The notes below the pieces were generated by a model that was not told the DNA's origin, made no database searches, and saw nothing but the letters and a program-made list of their open reading frames with translations. Shown here piece after piece: positions 51,023 through 59,961 of a DNA stretch of 64,000 nt. Position 1 is the first letter of the stretch; every line of letters begins with the position of its first letter. The translations under genes and the position numbers were made by a program. The stretch spans positions 1 to 64,000 of the forward strand of contig JAHQVJ010000176.1 of assembly GCA_019634415.1 (NCBI GenBank). Direction: 5' to 3'. Source of the DNA: Myxococcales bacterium (GTDB taxonomy: Bacteria > Myxococcota_A > UBA796 > GCA-2862545).

Positions 51023-53425
51023 ATGGCCCTCGCGGGGTGCGAAACTGCAGCCCGGAGCTTCGCCTACGTGCCCTCACTGTCGCTCGCAACGCTGACGTCC
51101 ATCGCCTCGCTGTGGGCAAGCTCCGTCGCCCTGGCCCAGACGTGCCCGGAGGTGCCCTACCCACCTGGGGTGGACTTGCCGGCCTCCAGGGTGTCGGCGC
51201 TGCTGGTGACGGACGCTTCAGGCCGCGTGGTGGAGGCGAGCGACTGGACGGGACCGGCTGCACTGGTGGAGGCCACCCAGACCACCCTGGGCAACTGCGC
51301 CCTCCCTCCTGCCACCATCGCCCGCCACACGTGGACGTTCGAGCCCCCGGCCGTCAACGTCTCGGGCCGACTGCGCGAGGGGGCCACCCGCGTGCCGGTG
51401 GCGCGCGTCCAGGTGCAGGTGGGCGACCGCACCACCCAGACCGACGCCGACGGGCGCTTCGAGCTGCGCAACGTGGCTCCGGGCACCCTACAGGTGCGGG
51501 TGGTCGATCCGCGCTGGCGGCTGCTCGGGCGCTCCCAGCTCACGCTTCCCGCCGAGGAGCACGTGCAGCTCGATCTGCGGGTAGCCACCGCGGGCGCCGT
51601 CGCCGACGAGCTGGTGGGTCGCTACCGGCCGCGGGTCCCCTCGGCGACGGTGCGCCGCGTGCCGCTGTCGCAGGCCGAGGGCATCCCCGGCACCCTCGGC
51701 GATCCGCTGCGGCTGCTGGCGGCGCAGCCCGGGTTGTCGCGCACCCCCTACGACGCAGGATGGCTGCTGGTGCGCGGCGGCGACTTCGACGACACCGGAC
51801 TGTACCTCGACGGCGTGCGGGTGCCGCTCATCTACCACCTGGGCGGCTTCACCAGCGTGCTGCATCCCCAGATGGTCGAGGCCGTGGACTTCTGGCCCGG
51901 CCTGTTTCCCGCTCGCTTCGGGGGCGCCACCAGCGGCGCCGTCGACGTGGTGCCGGGTCCCGTGGGCGAGCGCGCCCGCGCGACGGGTGGCGTGAACCTG
52001 GTGTTCGCCCACGCCTTCGCCGAGGCCCCCACGCCCCTCGGCGGCATCGCCGTGGCGGCGAGGCGGTCCTACCTCGACGGGATCCTGTCGCTGGTGGTGG
52101 GTCCGGAGGGTGCCCGTATCGCGCCGCGGTTCTGGGACGTGCAGGCACGCGCCTCCGTGGGTCGCGGCAGCGTCACGGTGCTGGCGCTGTCCGACAGCAT
52201 CGATGCGCCCTCCTACGGCAGCCCTGGCGAGGTGCTCCAGATCACCCAGCGGGCCGCTCAGATCCAGGCGCGGCTGCCCCTGTCGCCCCGGGTGGACCTA
52301 CGGACCTGGCTCGCGTGGACCCGCCGCGACGTGGTCGGCGACGACTCGCCACAGACGGTGGCGGAGACGTACCCGGGCTTTCGCCTCGACGGCTTCGTGC
52401 CCCTGCCGGCGCAGGGGCGTCTGTGGGCCGGCCTCGAGGCCCAGCGCCGCACGTTCCGCATCGAGCGGGACGGCCAGCTCCGCTCGGGCCCGCTATGGAC
52501 CGCCGATCCCTACGCCGGCATGTCCGTGGGCACGCGCGTGGTGGCCTTCACCGACGTGCGGCTGGAGACGTTGCTCACCCCTGGCCAGCGCCCCCGGGTC
52601 GCACCGTCGCCGCGGGCGGGCCTGCGCGTCGCCCCCACGCCCGACGTGGAGGTGCGGGCGGAGCTCGGGCAGGTGCACCAGCCCCCGCCCGCCACGCTGC
52701 TGCTCGGCCTGGCCGACGGCGCCTACCTCCCGCTGGAGCGGTCGGAGCAGCTCACGGCGGGTGCCAGCCTGCGCCGAGGCGGGCTGCAGCTGCAGCTCGA
52801 CGTGTTCACGCGGGTGGGCAGCGACCTGGGCGGCATCGAGTTCGACGGCTCCGTGGGGCAAGGTACCGCGCGGGCCTGGGGTGTGGAGTCGGCGGCCTCG
52901 CTGACGGTGGGGCCCACCCAGGCGACGGCGATCTACCAGTGGCTGCACGCCGAGCGGGCCGAGGACCAGGCGCGGGCCCGTACTCAGGGGGTCGGCTGGT
53001 TGCCCTGGACCTTCGAGCAGCCCCATCGCCTCGATCTGCGCCTGTCCCATCGCCTCCCGCGCCAGGTCATCCTGGGTGCCCGCTTCCGCACCAGCTCCGG
53101 GTTTCCGCGCCAGCCCGACGGCGTGGGGGGCCTCGAGCCCGAGGAGGCCTACGACATCTTGCTGCAGCGCACCACCGACCTCGGGCTGCAGCCCGATGCC
53201 ACCCGGCTCGCCCCGTTCCACAGCCTGGACGTGCGCATCGCGCGCACCTTCACCTTTCGTACCTGGCGACTCTCGGCTGGCCTCGACGTGCAGAACCTGA
53301 CCAACCGACGCGTCGCCGAGCCCGTGATCACCGGCTTCGGAGAGGCCCGCCCCTCCTATGGCTTCGGGTTGCCGATCCTGCCCATCTTCAACCTGGAGGG
53401 AGAGTTCTGGCTTCCAGGCGAGTAG
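51023..53425 (+). CDS. TonB-dependent receptor with carboxypeptidase-regulatory-like N-terminal domain
   Basis: Product of about 800 residues. After a signal ending SSVALAQ there is an N-terminal domain, then a CarboxypepD_reg-like beta-sandwich (NVSGRLREGATRVPVARVQV ... DADGRFELRNVAPG), the plug (LLVRGGDFDDTGLYLDGVRV, FPARFGGATSGAVDVVPG) and a long barrel ending in a C-terminal Phe-rich strand (IFNLEGEFWLPGE). Such receptors import siderophores, vitamins or glycans; the ligand is unknown and no exbBD/tonB or Fur box is near. ATG 51023 is used; GTG 51068 gives a shorter signal and may be the true start. Confidence 0.85.
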   Translation: MALAGCETAARSFAYVPSLSLATLTSIASLWASSVALAQTCPEVPYPPGVDLPASRVSALLVTDASGRVVEASDWTGPAALVEATQTTLGNCALPPATIARHTWTFEPPAVNVSGRLREGATRVPVARVQVQVGDRTTQTDADGRFELRNVAPGTLQVRVVDPRWRLLGRSQLTLPAEEHVQLDLRVATAGAVADELVGRYRPRVPSATVRRVPLSQAEGIPGTLGDPLRLLAAQPGLSRTPYDAGWLLVRGGDFDDTGLYLDGVRVPLIYHLGGFTSVLHPQMVEAVDFWPGLFPARFGGATSGAVDVVPGPVGERARATGGVNLVFAHAFAEAPTPLGGIAVAARRSYLDGILSLVVGPEGARIAPRFWDVQARASVGRGSVTVLALSDSIDAPSYGSPGEVLQITQRAAQIQARLPLSPRVDLRTWLAWTRRDVVGDDSPQTVAETYPGFRLDGFVPLPAQGRLWAGLEAQRRTFRIERDGQLRSGPLWTADPYAGMSVGTRVVAFTDVRLETLLTPGQRPRVAPSPRAGLRVAPTPDVEVRAELGQVHQPPPATLLLGLADGAYLPLERSEQLTAGASLRRGGLQLQLDVFTRVGSDLGGIEFDGSVGQGTARAWGVESAASLTVGPTQATAIYQWLHAERAEDQARARTQGVGWLPWTFEQPHRLDLRLSHRLPRQVILGARFRTSSGFPRQPDGVGGLEPEEAYDILLQRTTDLGLQPDATRLAPFHSLDVRIARTFTFRTWRLSAGLDVQNLTNRRVAEPVITGFGEARPSYGFGLPILPIFNLEGEFWLPGE

Positions 53426-53467
53426 GATGCGCCCCCGGATCACGCGCCCCTCACCAGGAGGACCCCG

Positions 53468-54331
53468 ATGCGGATGGAGAACCAGCCCCGTTCGAGCAAC
53501 GTAGAGGATCGCAGAGGCCGTGGCGGCCGAGCGGTCCGGATGGGGGCTCCCATCGGCTGCGGCACCCTGATCCTCGCGGTGGCCGCGATCCTGCTCGGCG
53601 CAGACCCCGCCGCCGTGCTGGCGCTGCTCGCCCAGGAGGGGGCCAGCCCCCGGGTGGTGGAGACCCAGGCCCCTGCGGGCGATGGCCAGCCCGACGCCAT
53701 GAGCGACTTCCTGTCGGCGGTGCTCGCCGACACCGAGCGCACCTGGCACCAGATCTTCGCCGACAACGGCTCGCGCTACGTGGAGCCCAAGCTGGTGCTC
53801 TTCACCGATCAGGTGGCATCGGCCTGCGGCTACCAGTCGTCGGCCGTGGGGCCCTTCTACTGCCCGGGCGACAGCAAGGTCTACGTGGACCTGTCCTTCT
53901 ACGAGACGCTGTCGAGGCGCTTCGGAGCCGCGGGCGACTTCGCTCAAGCCTACGTGCTGGCCCACGAGGTGGGGCATCACGTGCAGAACCTGCTGGGCAC
54001 GTCGGCACAGGTGTCGCAGGCGCAGCGACGCATGCAGCAGGAGCAGGCGAACAAGCTGTCGGTGCTGCTGGAGCTGCAGGCGGACTGCTACGCGGGCGTG
54101 TGGGGGCACCACGCCCACACCCAGCGGCAGCTGCTGGAGGACGGAGACGTGGAGGAGGGCCTGCGGGCGGCCGCCGCCATCGGCGACGACGCGCTGCAGA
54201 AGAAGACGCGCGGCTTCGTGGTGCCGGAGTCCTTCACCCACGGCACGTCCGAGCAGCGGGTGTCCTGGTTCGTGCGGGGGCTGAAGTCGGGCAAGCTCGA
54301 GGACTGCGACACGTTCTCCGGCCTCCGCTGA
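53468..54331 (+). CDS. Neutral zinc metallopeptidase (YpfJ family)
   Basis: Product of 287 residues of the Zn_peptidase (PF04228) family. AGGAGG precedes ATG 53468. One N-terminal membrane helix (~28-52) is followed by the catalytic domain: CGYQSSAVGPFYCPGDSKVY, then zinc site HEVGHHVQNLLG and ELQADCYAGVWGHH for the third ligand region. The membrane-anchored domain should face the periplasm; substrates are unknown. It follows the TonB receptor gene by 42 bases and ends three bases from the convergent lipoprotein gene. Confidence 0.92.
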   Translation: MRMENQPRSSNVEDRRGRGGRAVRMGAPIGCGTLILAVAAILLGADPAAVLALLAQEGASPRVVETQAPAGDGQPDAMSDFLSAVLADTERTWHQIFADNGSRYVEPKLVLFTDQVASACGYQSSAVGPFYCPGDSKVYVDLSFYETLSRRFGAAGDFAQAYVLAHEVGHHVQNLLGTSAQVSQAQRRMQQEQANKLSVLLELQADCYAGVWGHHAHTQRQLLEDGDVEEGLRAAAAIGDDALQKKTRGFVVPESFTHGTSEQRVSWFVRGLKSGKLEDCDTFSGLR

Positions 54332-54334
54332 GGC

Positions 54335-55051
54335 TTAGTTCTGCACGCCCACCACGAACTCCTGCGCCAGCTCGTGCTCGGCCAATGACAGGCTGAACAC
54401 CACCGGCCCCTCCTCGATGACGTAGAAGGTCACCGCCTCGTAGCCCCTGAAGTTGCGAGGGCCGTTCTCCCACACGTCGTCCACCGGCACGTCGGGGACC
54501 ACACGCTCGGTGGGTGCAGCGTCGACCAGAACGGGCTCCTCGGTGAACAGACGCTCGCCGTCCGATGCCAGCGGCACCCCCAGAAACGCGATCTGGGTGC
54601 CGAGTGGCACCGGGGTGTCGGCAAGCAGCGGGCGCCAGTCCTCCGTCCATGGGTAGCGGGCCCAGGCCACGACCTCCATGGACGCTGGATCGTCGAAGGT
54701 GAACATGATGCGGTCCGCGTCCTCGCCGTCGGCAAGGGTCTGCACCGTGGCGGAGCCCGGCAGGTCGCGACGGATGTCGAAGAGGACCCCATCGCTCAGC
54801 ACATCGGCGTCGTCGGAGCGGTGTCGCCACTCTTCGACGTCGTCGAAGCGCTCGGACCCCTGCTCCGTGGGAGCTACGCCCACGGTGTGAGCGTGCCGAG
54901 TGGCGAACCGTACGTCGAGGATGGACTCCTCGATGTCGAAGTCGGTCGACACCACGTAGGCGAGGTTGCCGAGCTCTCCGACGCCAGTAGCGGCGTCGAA
55001 GTTGCATGCGGACAGCGGAACCAACAGACACAGGCCGGGGATTCGAGACAT
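54335..55051 (-). CDS. Hypothetical lipoprotein
   Basis: Product of 238 residues. ATG 55051 has GGAG six bases upstream and gives MSRIPGLCLLVPLSAC with a lipobox LSAC. The mature part is acidic, beta-rich and lacks further Cys or known catalytic motifs. Unrecognised. It lies 35 bases after the next lipoprotein gene on the same strand and probably shares its transcript. Confidence 0.78.
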   Translation of the reverse strand: MSRIPGLCLLVPLSACNFDAATGVGELGNLAYVVSTDFDIEESILDVRFATRHAHTVGVAPTEQGSERFDDVEEWRHRSDDADVLSDGVLFDIRRDLPGSATVQTLADGEDADRIMFTFDDPASMEVVAWARYPWTEDWRPLLADTPVPLGTQIAFLGVPLASDGERLFTEEPVLVDAAPTERVVPDVPVDDVWENGPRNFRGYEAVTFYVIEEGPVVFSLSLAEHELAQEFVVGVQN

Positions 55052-55086
55052 GACAGACTCCAGGCGCGAGGGGAGCGAAGGAAGGG

Positions 55087-56139
55087 CTAGAGGGGACAGA
55101 AGTCGTCCAGGGCGGCATCGATGGAGATCTCGGCGCCGGCGGCCAACACGCTGAGCAGCACCGGAACGGGCACGCTCGCCGGCAGCACCCCCAGCACGAA
55201 CGTCGCCGCGTTGCAGTCGGCGGTCTCCACCTCGCCGGCCAGGCAAGCGGCATCGAGGGCGGCCTGCACATCCCTGGTCTGCACCGTCACCCACACGTCC
55301 GCCGTCGACAGCGAGAAGGCGGGGTCTCCACACGTCGCCGTGAAGTCGGCCTCGAACGTGGTCAACACGTCCACCGGCGCCACGGGCACATCCATCGCTG
55401 GGAACTCGTCGGAGCCGTCCCAGGGGTTCACCAGCACATCGAGGTCCACGCCAACCTCGGTGAGCGGCGCCTCGAAGGAGCCCGAGAAGACGCCGTCCTC
55501 GGGGCAGTCGCAGCTGTGACCGAACGTGATCGGATCCGTCTCGCTGCCCAAGGCGAAGGTCGACTCCTCATCGGGATCGGCCACCGTGAGGTCGCCGTAC
55601 ATCGCCACCACCGGCGACAGCTCGAGGTGAACGTCGACCACGAGGTCCACCGCGTCGTAGGTGACGTCCCCCTCGAGGTCGAAAGTCAGCGCGAGCAGGG
55701 TGATGTCGGCCGACACCGACCCGTCGAGGTCCACACCGTCGATGCTGAAGTCGTCGTCGTAGGTGACGACGGTGGCGCCGAAGGGGTCGAACGACAGGCG
55801 CATCGTGCCGTCCAACAGGCCGCACTGGTCGAACGCGAGCACCAGCTCGGAGTCCACGATGGAGGGAACCACGCACCCTGAACCCAGGTCGGCGTAGTCC
55901 AGGTCGCCGTCCTCGGCCCAGTCACCGATGGCCCAGTGATCCAGGGCGAAGGCGAGACCCTCCGCCAGCGTCAGCGCGTCGACCACGGGCGTGCCCGCAT
56001 CGATGTCGGCCGAGACCGCCGCGATCTCCCCGATCTCGATCTCCTCCGAGGTCCCCGGGGTGGTGCTCGTGCCCGGCTCCACCGGAGGGATGCCCTCCGG
56101 GGATGTGGTGCAGGCGAGCAGGACGGTCAGCAGCGTCAT
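55087..56139 (-). CDS. Acidic hypothetical lipoprotein
   Basis: Product of 350 residues. Very short signal MTLLTVLLAC with lipobox LLAC, then a Pro/Thr linker (SPEGIPPVEPGTSTTPGTS). The mature protein is strikingly acidic, with long Asp runs in alternating strands (VVTYDDDFSIDGVDLDGSV, VDLDVLVNPWDGSDEF) and seven Cys (CDCPEDG among them). It may bind calcium or simply be salt-tolerant surface protein. Unrecognised; same operon as the lipoprotein downstream. Confidence 0.78.
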   Translation of the reverse strand: MTLLTVLLACTTSPEGIPPVEPGTSTTPGTSEEIEIGEIAAVSADIDAGTPVVDALTLAEGLAFALDHWAIGDWAEDGDLDYADLGSGCVVPSIVDSELVLAFDQCGLLDGTMRLSFDPFGATVVTYDDDFSIDGVDLDGSVSADITLLALTFDLEGDVTYDAVDLVVDVHLELSPVVAMYGDLTVADPDEESTFALGSETDPITFGHSCDCPEDGVFSGSFEAPLTEVGVDLDVLVNPWDGSDEFPAMDVPVAPVDVLTTFEADFTATCGDPAFSLSTADVWVTVQTRDVQAALDAACLAGEVETADCNAATFVLGVLPASVPVPVLLSVLAAGAEISIDAALDDFCPL

Positions 56140-56240
56140 GTGATTCTCCCATTGGGTGACCTCATGGTGCCGTGGGCTCGCGCGCGACCTTGCCCAACAC
56201 TGCCTGGCGGGGGTCGATATGCCTTGGCGCAGGAGGGCCG

Positions 56241-57131
56241 ATGGGCACCCTCGAAATCCACACCACGACCGGGTCCGTGCGTCGCCCCCTGGCCACCACT
56301 ACGCTGCTCGGCCGCCACCTGGCGTGCACCTGGCAGGTCCCTTCCCCCCACGCACCCCTGTTCTGGGTGGAGCTGCGGTGGAGGCGTCGCTGGTCCTGGA
56401 GGCCCCTCGCCGGCGACGAGCAGACCCGCGGACCCGGGCGGATCGAGCTCGGAGGCTGGCGGGCGCTTCAGCGGGGGCATCGCATCCTCGGGCCCGGCGA
56501 CCTCGCCCTGGTGCTGACAGACGATGCAGCCCCCGAACCCTTCGTGGTGGACATGCGGTCGATGGACCCCATCGAAGGCGATGCGCTGGATCAGGTGGTG
56601 GAGTGGCGCTCCAGCGGGTTCTTCCCGGTCGGCTCCGAAGCCGACCCCGACTTCACCACGCCCCTGGAGGACAGCCAGCCCTTTCAGTCCGGGGGAAGAC
56701 TGCTTCGCTTCCACGCTGGCCAAGGACTCACCAGCACGGTGCGCACTCCCGTGAGCGTGCAGTCCTCGGGCTGCGAGATGGCGGTGTCGCTGCGGCCGAG
56801 CCCCGCAGTCCAGCTCGTAGACGCCGACACGTCGGTGGAGCTGACGGCGGAGTTCGCGCGCGTGGCGGCTCCCTACGTGGAGGCACGTATCCACGACGCG
56901 CCCTTGGGAGGCTGGTTGTCACTGGACGAGGCCTACACTCGCTGGCTCGACCTGGGCGGAAGTACCGACTCCACCCGCGACCGCATGGCCCAGGACCGAA
57001 GCCGGCTGTGTCGCAGCCTCGCCAAGCGCGGTGTGGGAGCGGCGAGCACGTTGTTCGAGACGCGGCGAGAGGGTGTGGGCTGGCAGACCCGGGTGACCCT
57101 GCCCGCGGATGGCTTGTTCCTGGACCTCTGA
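56241..57131 (+). CDS. FHA-like protein with putative DNA-binding C-terminal region
   Basis: Product of 296 residues. ATG 56241 follows GGAGGG. The N-terminal ~95 residues show a degenerate FHA pattern: TLLGRHLACTWQV, then APLFWVELRWRRRWSWRPL and a Gly-x2-Ile-Leu-Gly-Pro-Gly-Asp segment (HRILGPGDLALVLTD), where FHA domains have their phosphothreonine loops. The C-terminal ~90 residues (LDEAYTRWLDLGGSTDSTRD, RSRLCRSLAKRG) are helical and basic, like a winged-helix regulator. It faces the kinase/TPR/lipoprotein operon, so it may read phosphorylation by that kinase. This is inference from weak similarity. Confidence 0.65.
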   Translation: MGTLEIHTTTGSVRRPLATTTLLGRHLACTWQVPSPHAPLFWVELRWRRRWSWRPLAGDEQTRGPGRIELGGWRALQRGHRILGPGDLALVLTDDAAPEPFVVDMRSMDPIEGDALDQVVEWRSSGFFPVGSEADPDFTTPLEDSQPFQSGGRLLRFHAGQGLTSTVRTPVSVQSSGCEMAVSLRPSPAVQLVDADTSVELTAEFARVAAPYVEARIHDAPLGGWLSLDEAYTRWLDLGGSTDSTRDRMAQDRSRLCRSLAKRGVGAASTLFETRREGVGWQTRVTLPADGLFLDL

Positions 57132-57138
57132 CGAACGC

Positions 57139-58779
57139 CTACAGTCCCTGCCCCCGCCAGATGTAGACCGCCCCACCCTCCACGGCACCCGCCGTGTCGC
57201 CCGGAGCCCCTACGACGAGGTCGTCGTGACCATCGTCGTCCAGATCCGTGACCGTCAGCGCAGACCCGGCGTCGTGCCCGACCCCGTTGCCGGTCAGCGT
57301 GAGGTCGGCGGTGTCGACATCGTGAAGGCCTGGCTGCTGGGGTCCATAGAACGCGTACACCGCCCCTGACTCCAGCGCGATCTCGGAGTCCCCGGGCGCC
57401 GAGACCACCAGCTCCTCGTCTCCGTCTCCGTCGAGATCGGGGGTCGCGAAGGCACGGCCGAAGCCCGCACTCGGTGGACCCACGATCCGCAGCCAAGACC
57501 GCTCGTCGAGGGAGCCGGATGGGGCCGTGGCGTCGAGGAGCCACACGGAATCCCCGGCCGGAGCGCCGACCGCCAGCTCACCTCGGCCGTTGCCGTCGAG
57601 GTCTGGCAGGATGGCGAGGGATCCCCCCGCGCGAGTACCCGCCAGACCGCCGGCATAGACGCGATCCGCATCGTCCAACGTCAGGTCCTTGGCGAGGGGA
57701 CCGTAGACCACCCACACCCGGCCGATGTCGGCAGCCACGAGGAACTCGTCCTCCAGATCGTTGGAGACCACCAGATCGGGCTCCCCGTCGCCGTTCAGAT
57801 CTCCGACCGCTACCGCGGACGCCGTCGGCCCGACGAGCTGGACCCCCACCTCGGAGATGGCGAGGAGGCCCGTTCCGGGCTCCGGCACCCACCGAGCCGC
57901 CACGCCTTGCTCCCCCGACGACATCAGAAGCCCCCCCTCGGAGCTCATCGCCAGCACGCCCCCGACGGGGCCGAGCACGTCCCCCAGGATCGTGGCCGTG
58001 GCAATGTCCGCGAGGCGGATCGGATTCGAAGGAAAGTCCCACGGCAACACGTGCACGGTGCCCACCCGGAACACGACGCCGTCCTCCTCCTGCACGGCGA
58101 ACCCGCCCGGCGCGGATGCGAGCTGAATGCCGGTGTAGGCCAGGAACCCCGTCCCCAGCGCCTGGGCTTCCACCAGCGACTCCAAGGAGGCGGTGGTGAG
58201 GGGTGTCGGCAGCACGATGCGGAGGACTCCGCCCGCTCCCAGGAACTCACCGGGCATCCCCACGACGATCGATCCACGCTCCGAGACAGCCAGGGTGGTC
58301 CCCGCCCGCCGCAGCGCGATGGTCGAGGCAAAGCGCGCATCCGCCGCGTCGAGCGGGTGCGTGCCCAGCCGCAGGCACGCTCCAGCCGTTCCGTCGCAGT
58401 CGTTGTCGATCCCGTCGTTGCAGATCTCCTCGGCACTGGGACGAATGGCAGGGTCACCGTCGTCACAGTCGTCGTCCCGCAGCGAGAATCCCGCCCCGCC
58501 GAGACAGGTGAGGCTGGGCTCGCCTGCCCCGAATCCGTCGTCGTCCGCATCGACATAGAGCTGGACTGCGTCGATGGCCTCCTCGTCCACCTCTCCGTCA
58601 CAGTCGTCGTCGATCCCGTTGCAGATCTCGTCGGCACCCGGGTTCACATTCTCGTCGTCGTCGTCGCAGTCCCCCGCCGCGGGAGTGACCTCGTCTCCAT
58701 CCCGATCGTCGTAGTCGGCGCAGTCGGCACACGGTGGAAGCGGCCCCGGCCAGCAGCCGAGCAAGAGGAGCATCACCAT
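57139..58779 (-). CDS. MopE-like metal-binding motif / FG-GAP repeat lipoprotein
   Basis: Product of 546 residues. The signal MVMLLLLGC has a lipobox. Two putative metal-binding motifs of the MopE/PF11617 type follow: DCDDDDENVNPGADEICNG-IDDDCDGEVDE, then DCDDGDPAIRPSAEEICNDG. The rest is FG-GAP/integrin-alpha-like repeats forming a beta-propeller (VAVGDLNGDGEPDLVVSND, LPDLDGNGRGELAVGAPAG, VTDLDDDGHDDLVVGAPGD) with calcium-type Asp loops. Surface-exposed and calcium-rich; role unknown. ATG 58779 overlaps the TPR gene stop by seven bases; GTG 58776 (GTGA) is an alternative. Confidence 0.85.
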   Translation of the reverse strand: MVMLLLLGCWPGPLPPCADCADYDDRDGDEVTPAAGDCDDDDENVNPGADEICNGIDDDCDGEVDEEAIDAVQLYVDADDDGFGAGEPSLTCLGGAGFSLRDDDCDDGDPAIRPSAEEICNDGIDNDCDGTAGACLRLGTHPLDAADARFASTIALRRAGTTLAVSERGSIVVGMPGEFLGAGGVLRIVLPTPLTTASLESLVEAQALGTGFLAYTGIQLASAPGGFAVQEEDGVVFRVGTVHVLPWDFPSNPIRLADIATATILGDVLGPVGGVLAMSSEGGLLMSSGEQGVAARWVPEPGTGLLAISEVGVQLVGPTASAVAVGDLNGDGEPDLVVSNDLEDEFLVAADIGRVWVVYGPLAKDLTLDDADRVYAGGLAGTRAGGSLAILPDLDGNGRGELAVGAPAGDSVWLLDATAPSGSLDERSWLRIVGPPSAGFGRAFATPDLDGDGDEELVVSAPGDSEIALESGAVYAFYGPQQPGLHDVDTADLTLTGNGVGHDAGSALTVTDLDDDGHDDLVVGAPGDTAGAVEGGAVYIWRGQGL

Positions 58780-59900
58780 GTCGCCACCCACATCAAGCCT
58801 CCGGCACCCAGGATGCCGACCCCCACTCCCGCGACGCCCAGGGCCACCGAGTGGCGTGTGCGTCCTGTGGCGTGATCCCTGACGAGGAGGTCGTACGCGT
58901 CGCTGTCGAGGCCACCCGTCTGCAGCTCGTTCAGTCGACCACGGGCCATGCGGGCCTCGCGTGAGAGCCAGAGGCCACCCCCGAGGAGCAAGGCCGCCCC
59001 CGCCGCACTCATCGGCAAGCGCGCCCGGCGAACGAACGGTGGTCTCGTCTCGATCCACGACTCGTCCAGCGTCCAGGTGCTCCGACGACCAGGGGCCACC
59101 ACGGGTCGCTCGAGGCCCGCGGCCTCGACCAGGCCCTCCACCGAGCGACGGGCCCTCGGCTCGTCGATCTCGCGCACCAGTGAGTCATCGACTTGTTGCG
59201 AGAGGATCAGCCAGTCGTCGTCATCGATCCAGACCCACAGGCTCTGTGCTCGGTCGCCCAAGGCGAGCTGCACCAGGTGTGGGCCTCGCGACACCGTGAG
59301 CTGCCCCTCCAACGGAGCCACGGATCGTCCGTCGATGCGGAGCGCCAGCTCGGCATCGTGGGGCACGAGGGTGACGGTGACCGGCTCGTAGGACCGCTCC
59401 GCACGCACGCGCTCGAAGACCTCTCGCGCATCGGGCGCCGTGTCGCGATCCCAGGCGAGATCGGGATCGGAGCGCAGCGCCACCCGGAACGCGTCGGCAG
59501 CTGCCAGTGGATCGCCCACCGCAAAGGCGACCACACCGAGCAGGAAGTACAGGCGGGCACCGAGGGTGGCGTCTGCGGGCTCTCCCAGACAGGCCCACGC
59601 AGACGCTCCCTGCAGGAGGGTGGCTCTCGCGAGATCGGGCCGCATCGTGAGCCGCAGCTCCTCCGCCTCGCCGATGAGCCGGAGGATCCGCGCATTGTCG
59701 GTGGGCTCCCCCGTGCACTGCTCGATGCGCTCGGCGCGCACGAAGTGGGTCTCCGACGAGGTGATGAGCTCGGTGGCCGTGACCTGTCGCACCGTCTCGA
59801 TGCCCAGATCCGCCTCCACGCGTCGGCGTGCACGGGCCAGCTCGTCTGCGTGCAGCATCGCCGGGGGGCCAGCGAATGCAGTGGTCGCCAAGATCAGCAT
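58773..59900 (-). CDS. TPR-like protein with two-helix membrane tail
   Basis: Product of 375 residues. GGAG lies five bases before ATG 59900; a weak signal peptide (MLILATTAFAG) is present. The middle holds TPR-like helices (LYFLLGVVAFAVGDPLAAAD) and a beta-rich domain of PEGA type (AELALRIDGRSVAPLEGQLTV). It ends with helix-loop-helix membrane segments (~305-322 and ~350-372), the same ending as the protein at 33254-33934. Both stand directly after a kinase gene, so this seems a recurrent partner. It overlaps the MopE-like gene. Confidence 0.75.
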   Translation of the reverse strand: MLILATTAFAGPPAMLHADELARARRRVEADLGIETVRQVTATELITSSETHFVRAERIEQCTGEPTDNARILRLIGEAEELRLTMRPDLARATLLQGASAWACLGEPADATLGARLYFLLGVVAFAVGDPLAAADAFRVALRSDPDLAWDRDTAPDAREVFERVRAERSYEPVTVTLVPHDAELALRIDGRSVAPLEGQLTVSRGPHLVQLALGDRAQSLWVWIDDDDWLILSQQVDDSLVREIDEPRARRSVEGLVEAAGLERPVVAPGRRSTWTLDESWIETRPPFVRRARLPMSAAGAALLLGGGLWLSREARMARGRLNELQTGGLDSDAYDLLVRDHATGRTRHSVALGVAGVGVGILGAGGLMWVATW

Positions 59901-59961
59901 CCCATCTCCACCACAGCGTGCCACCCCAGAGCGACAGACCTTGCCGAACCTTGCCCAGCGC

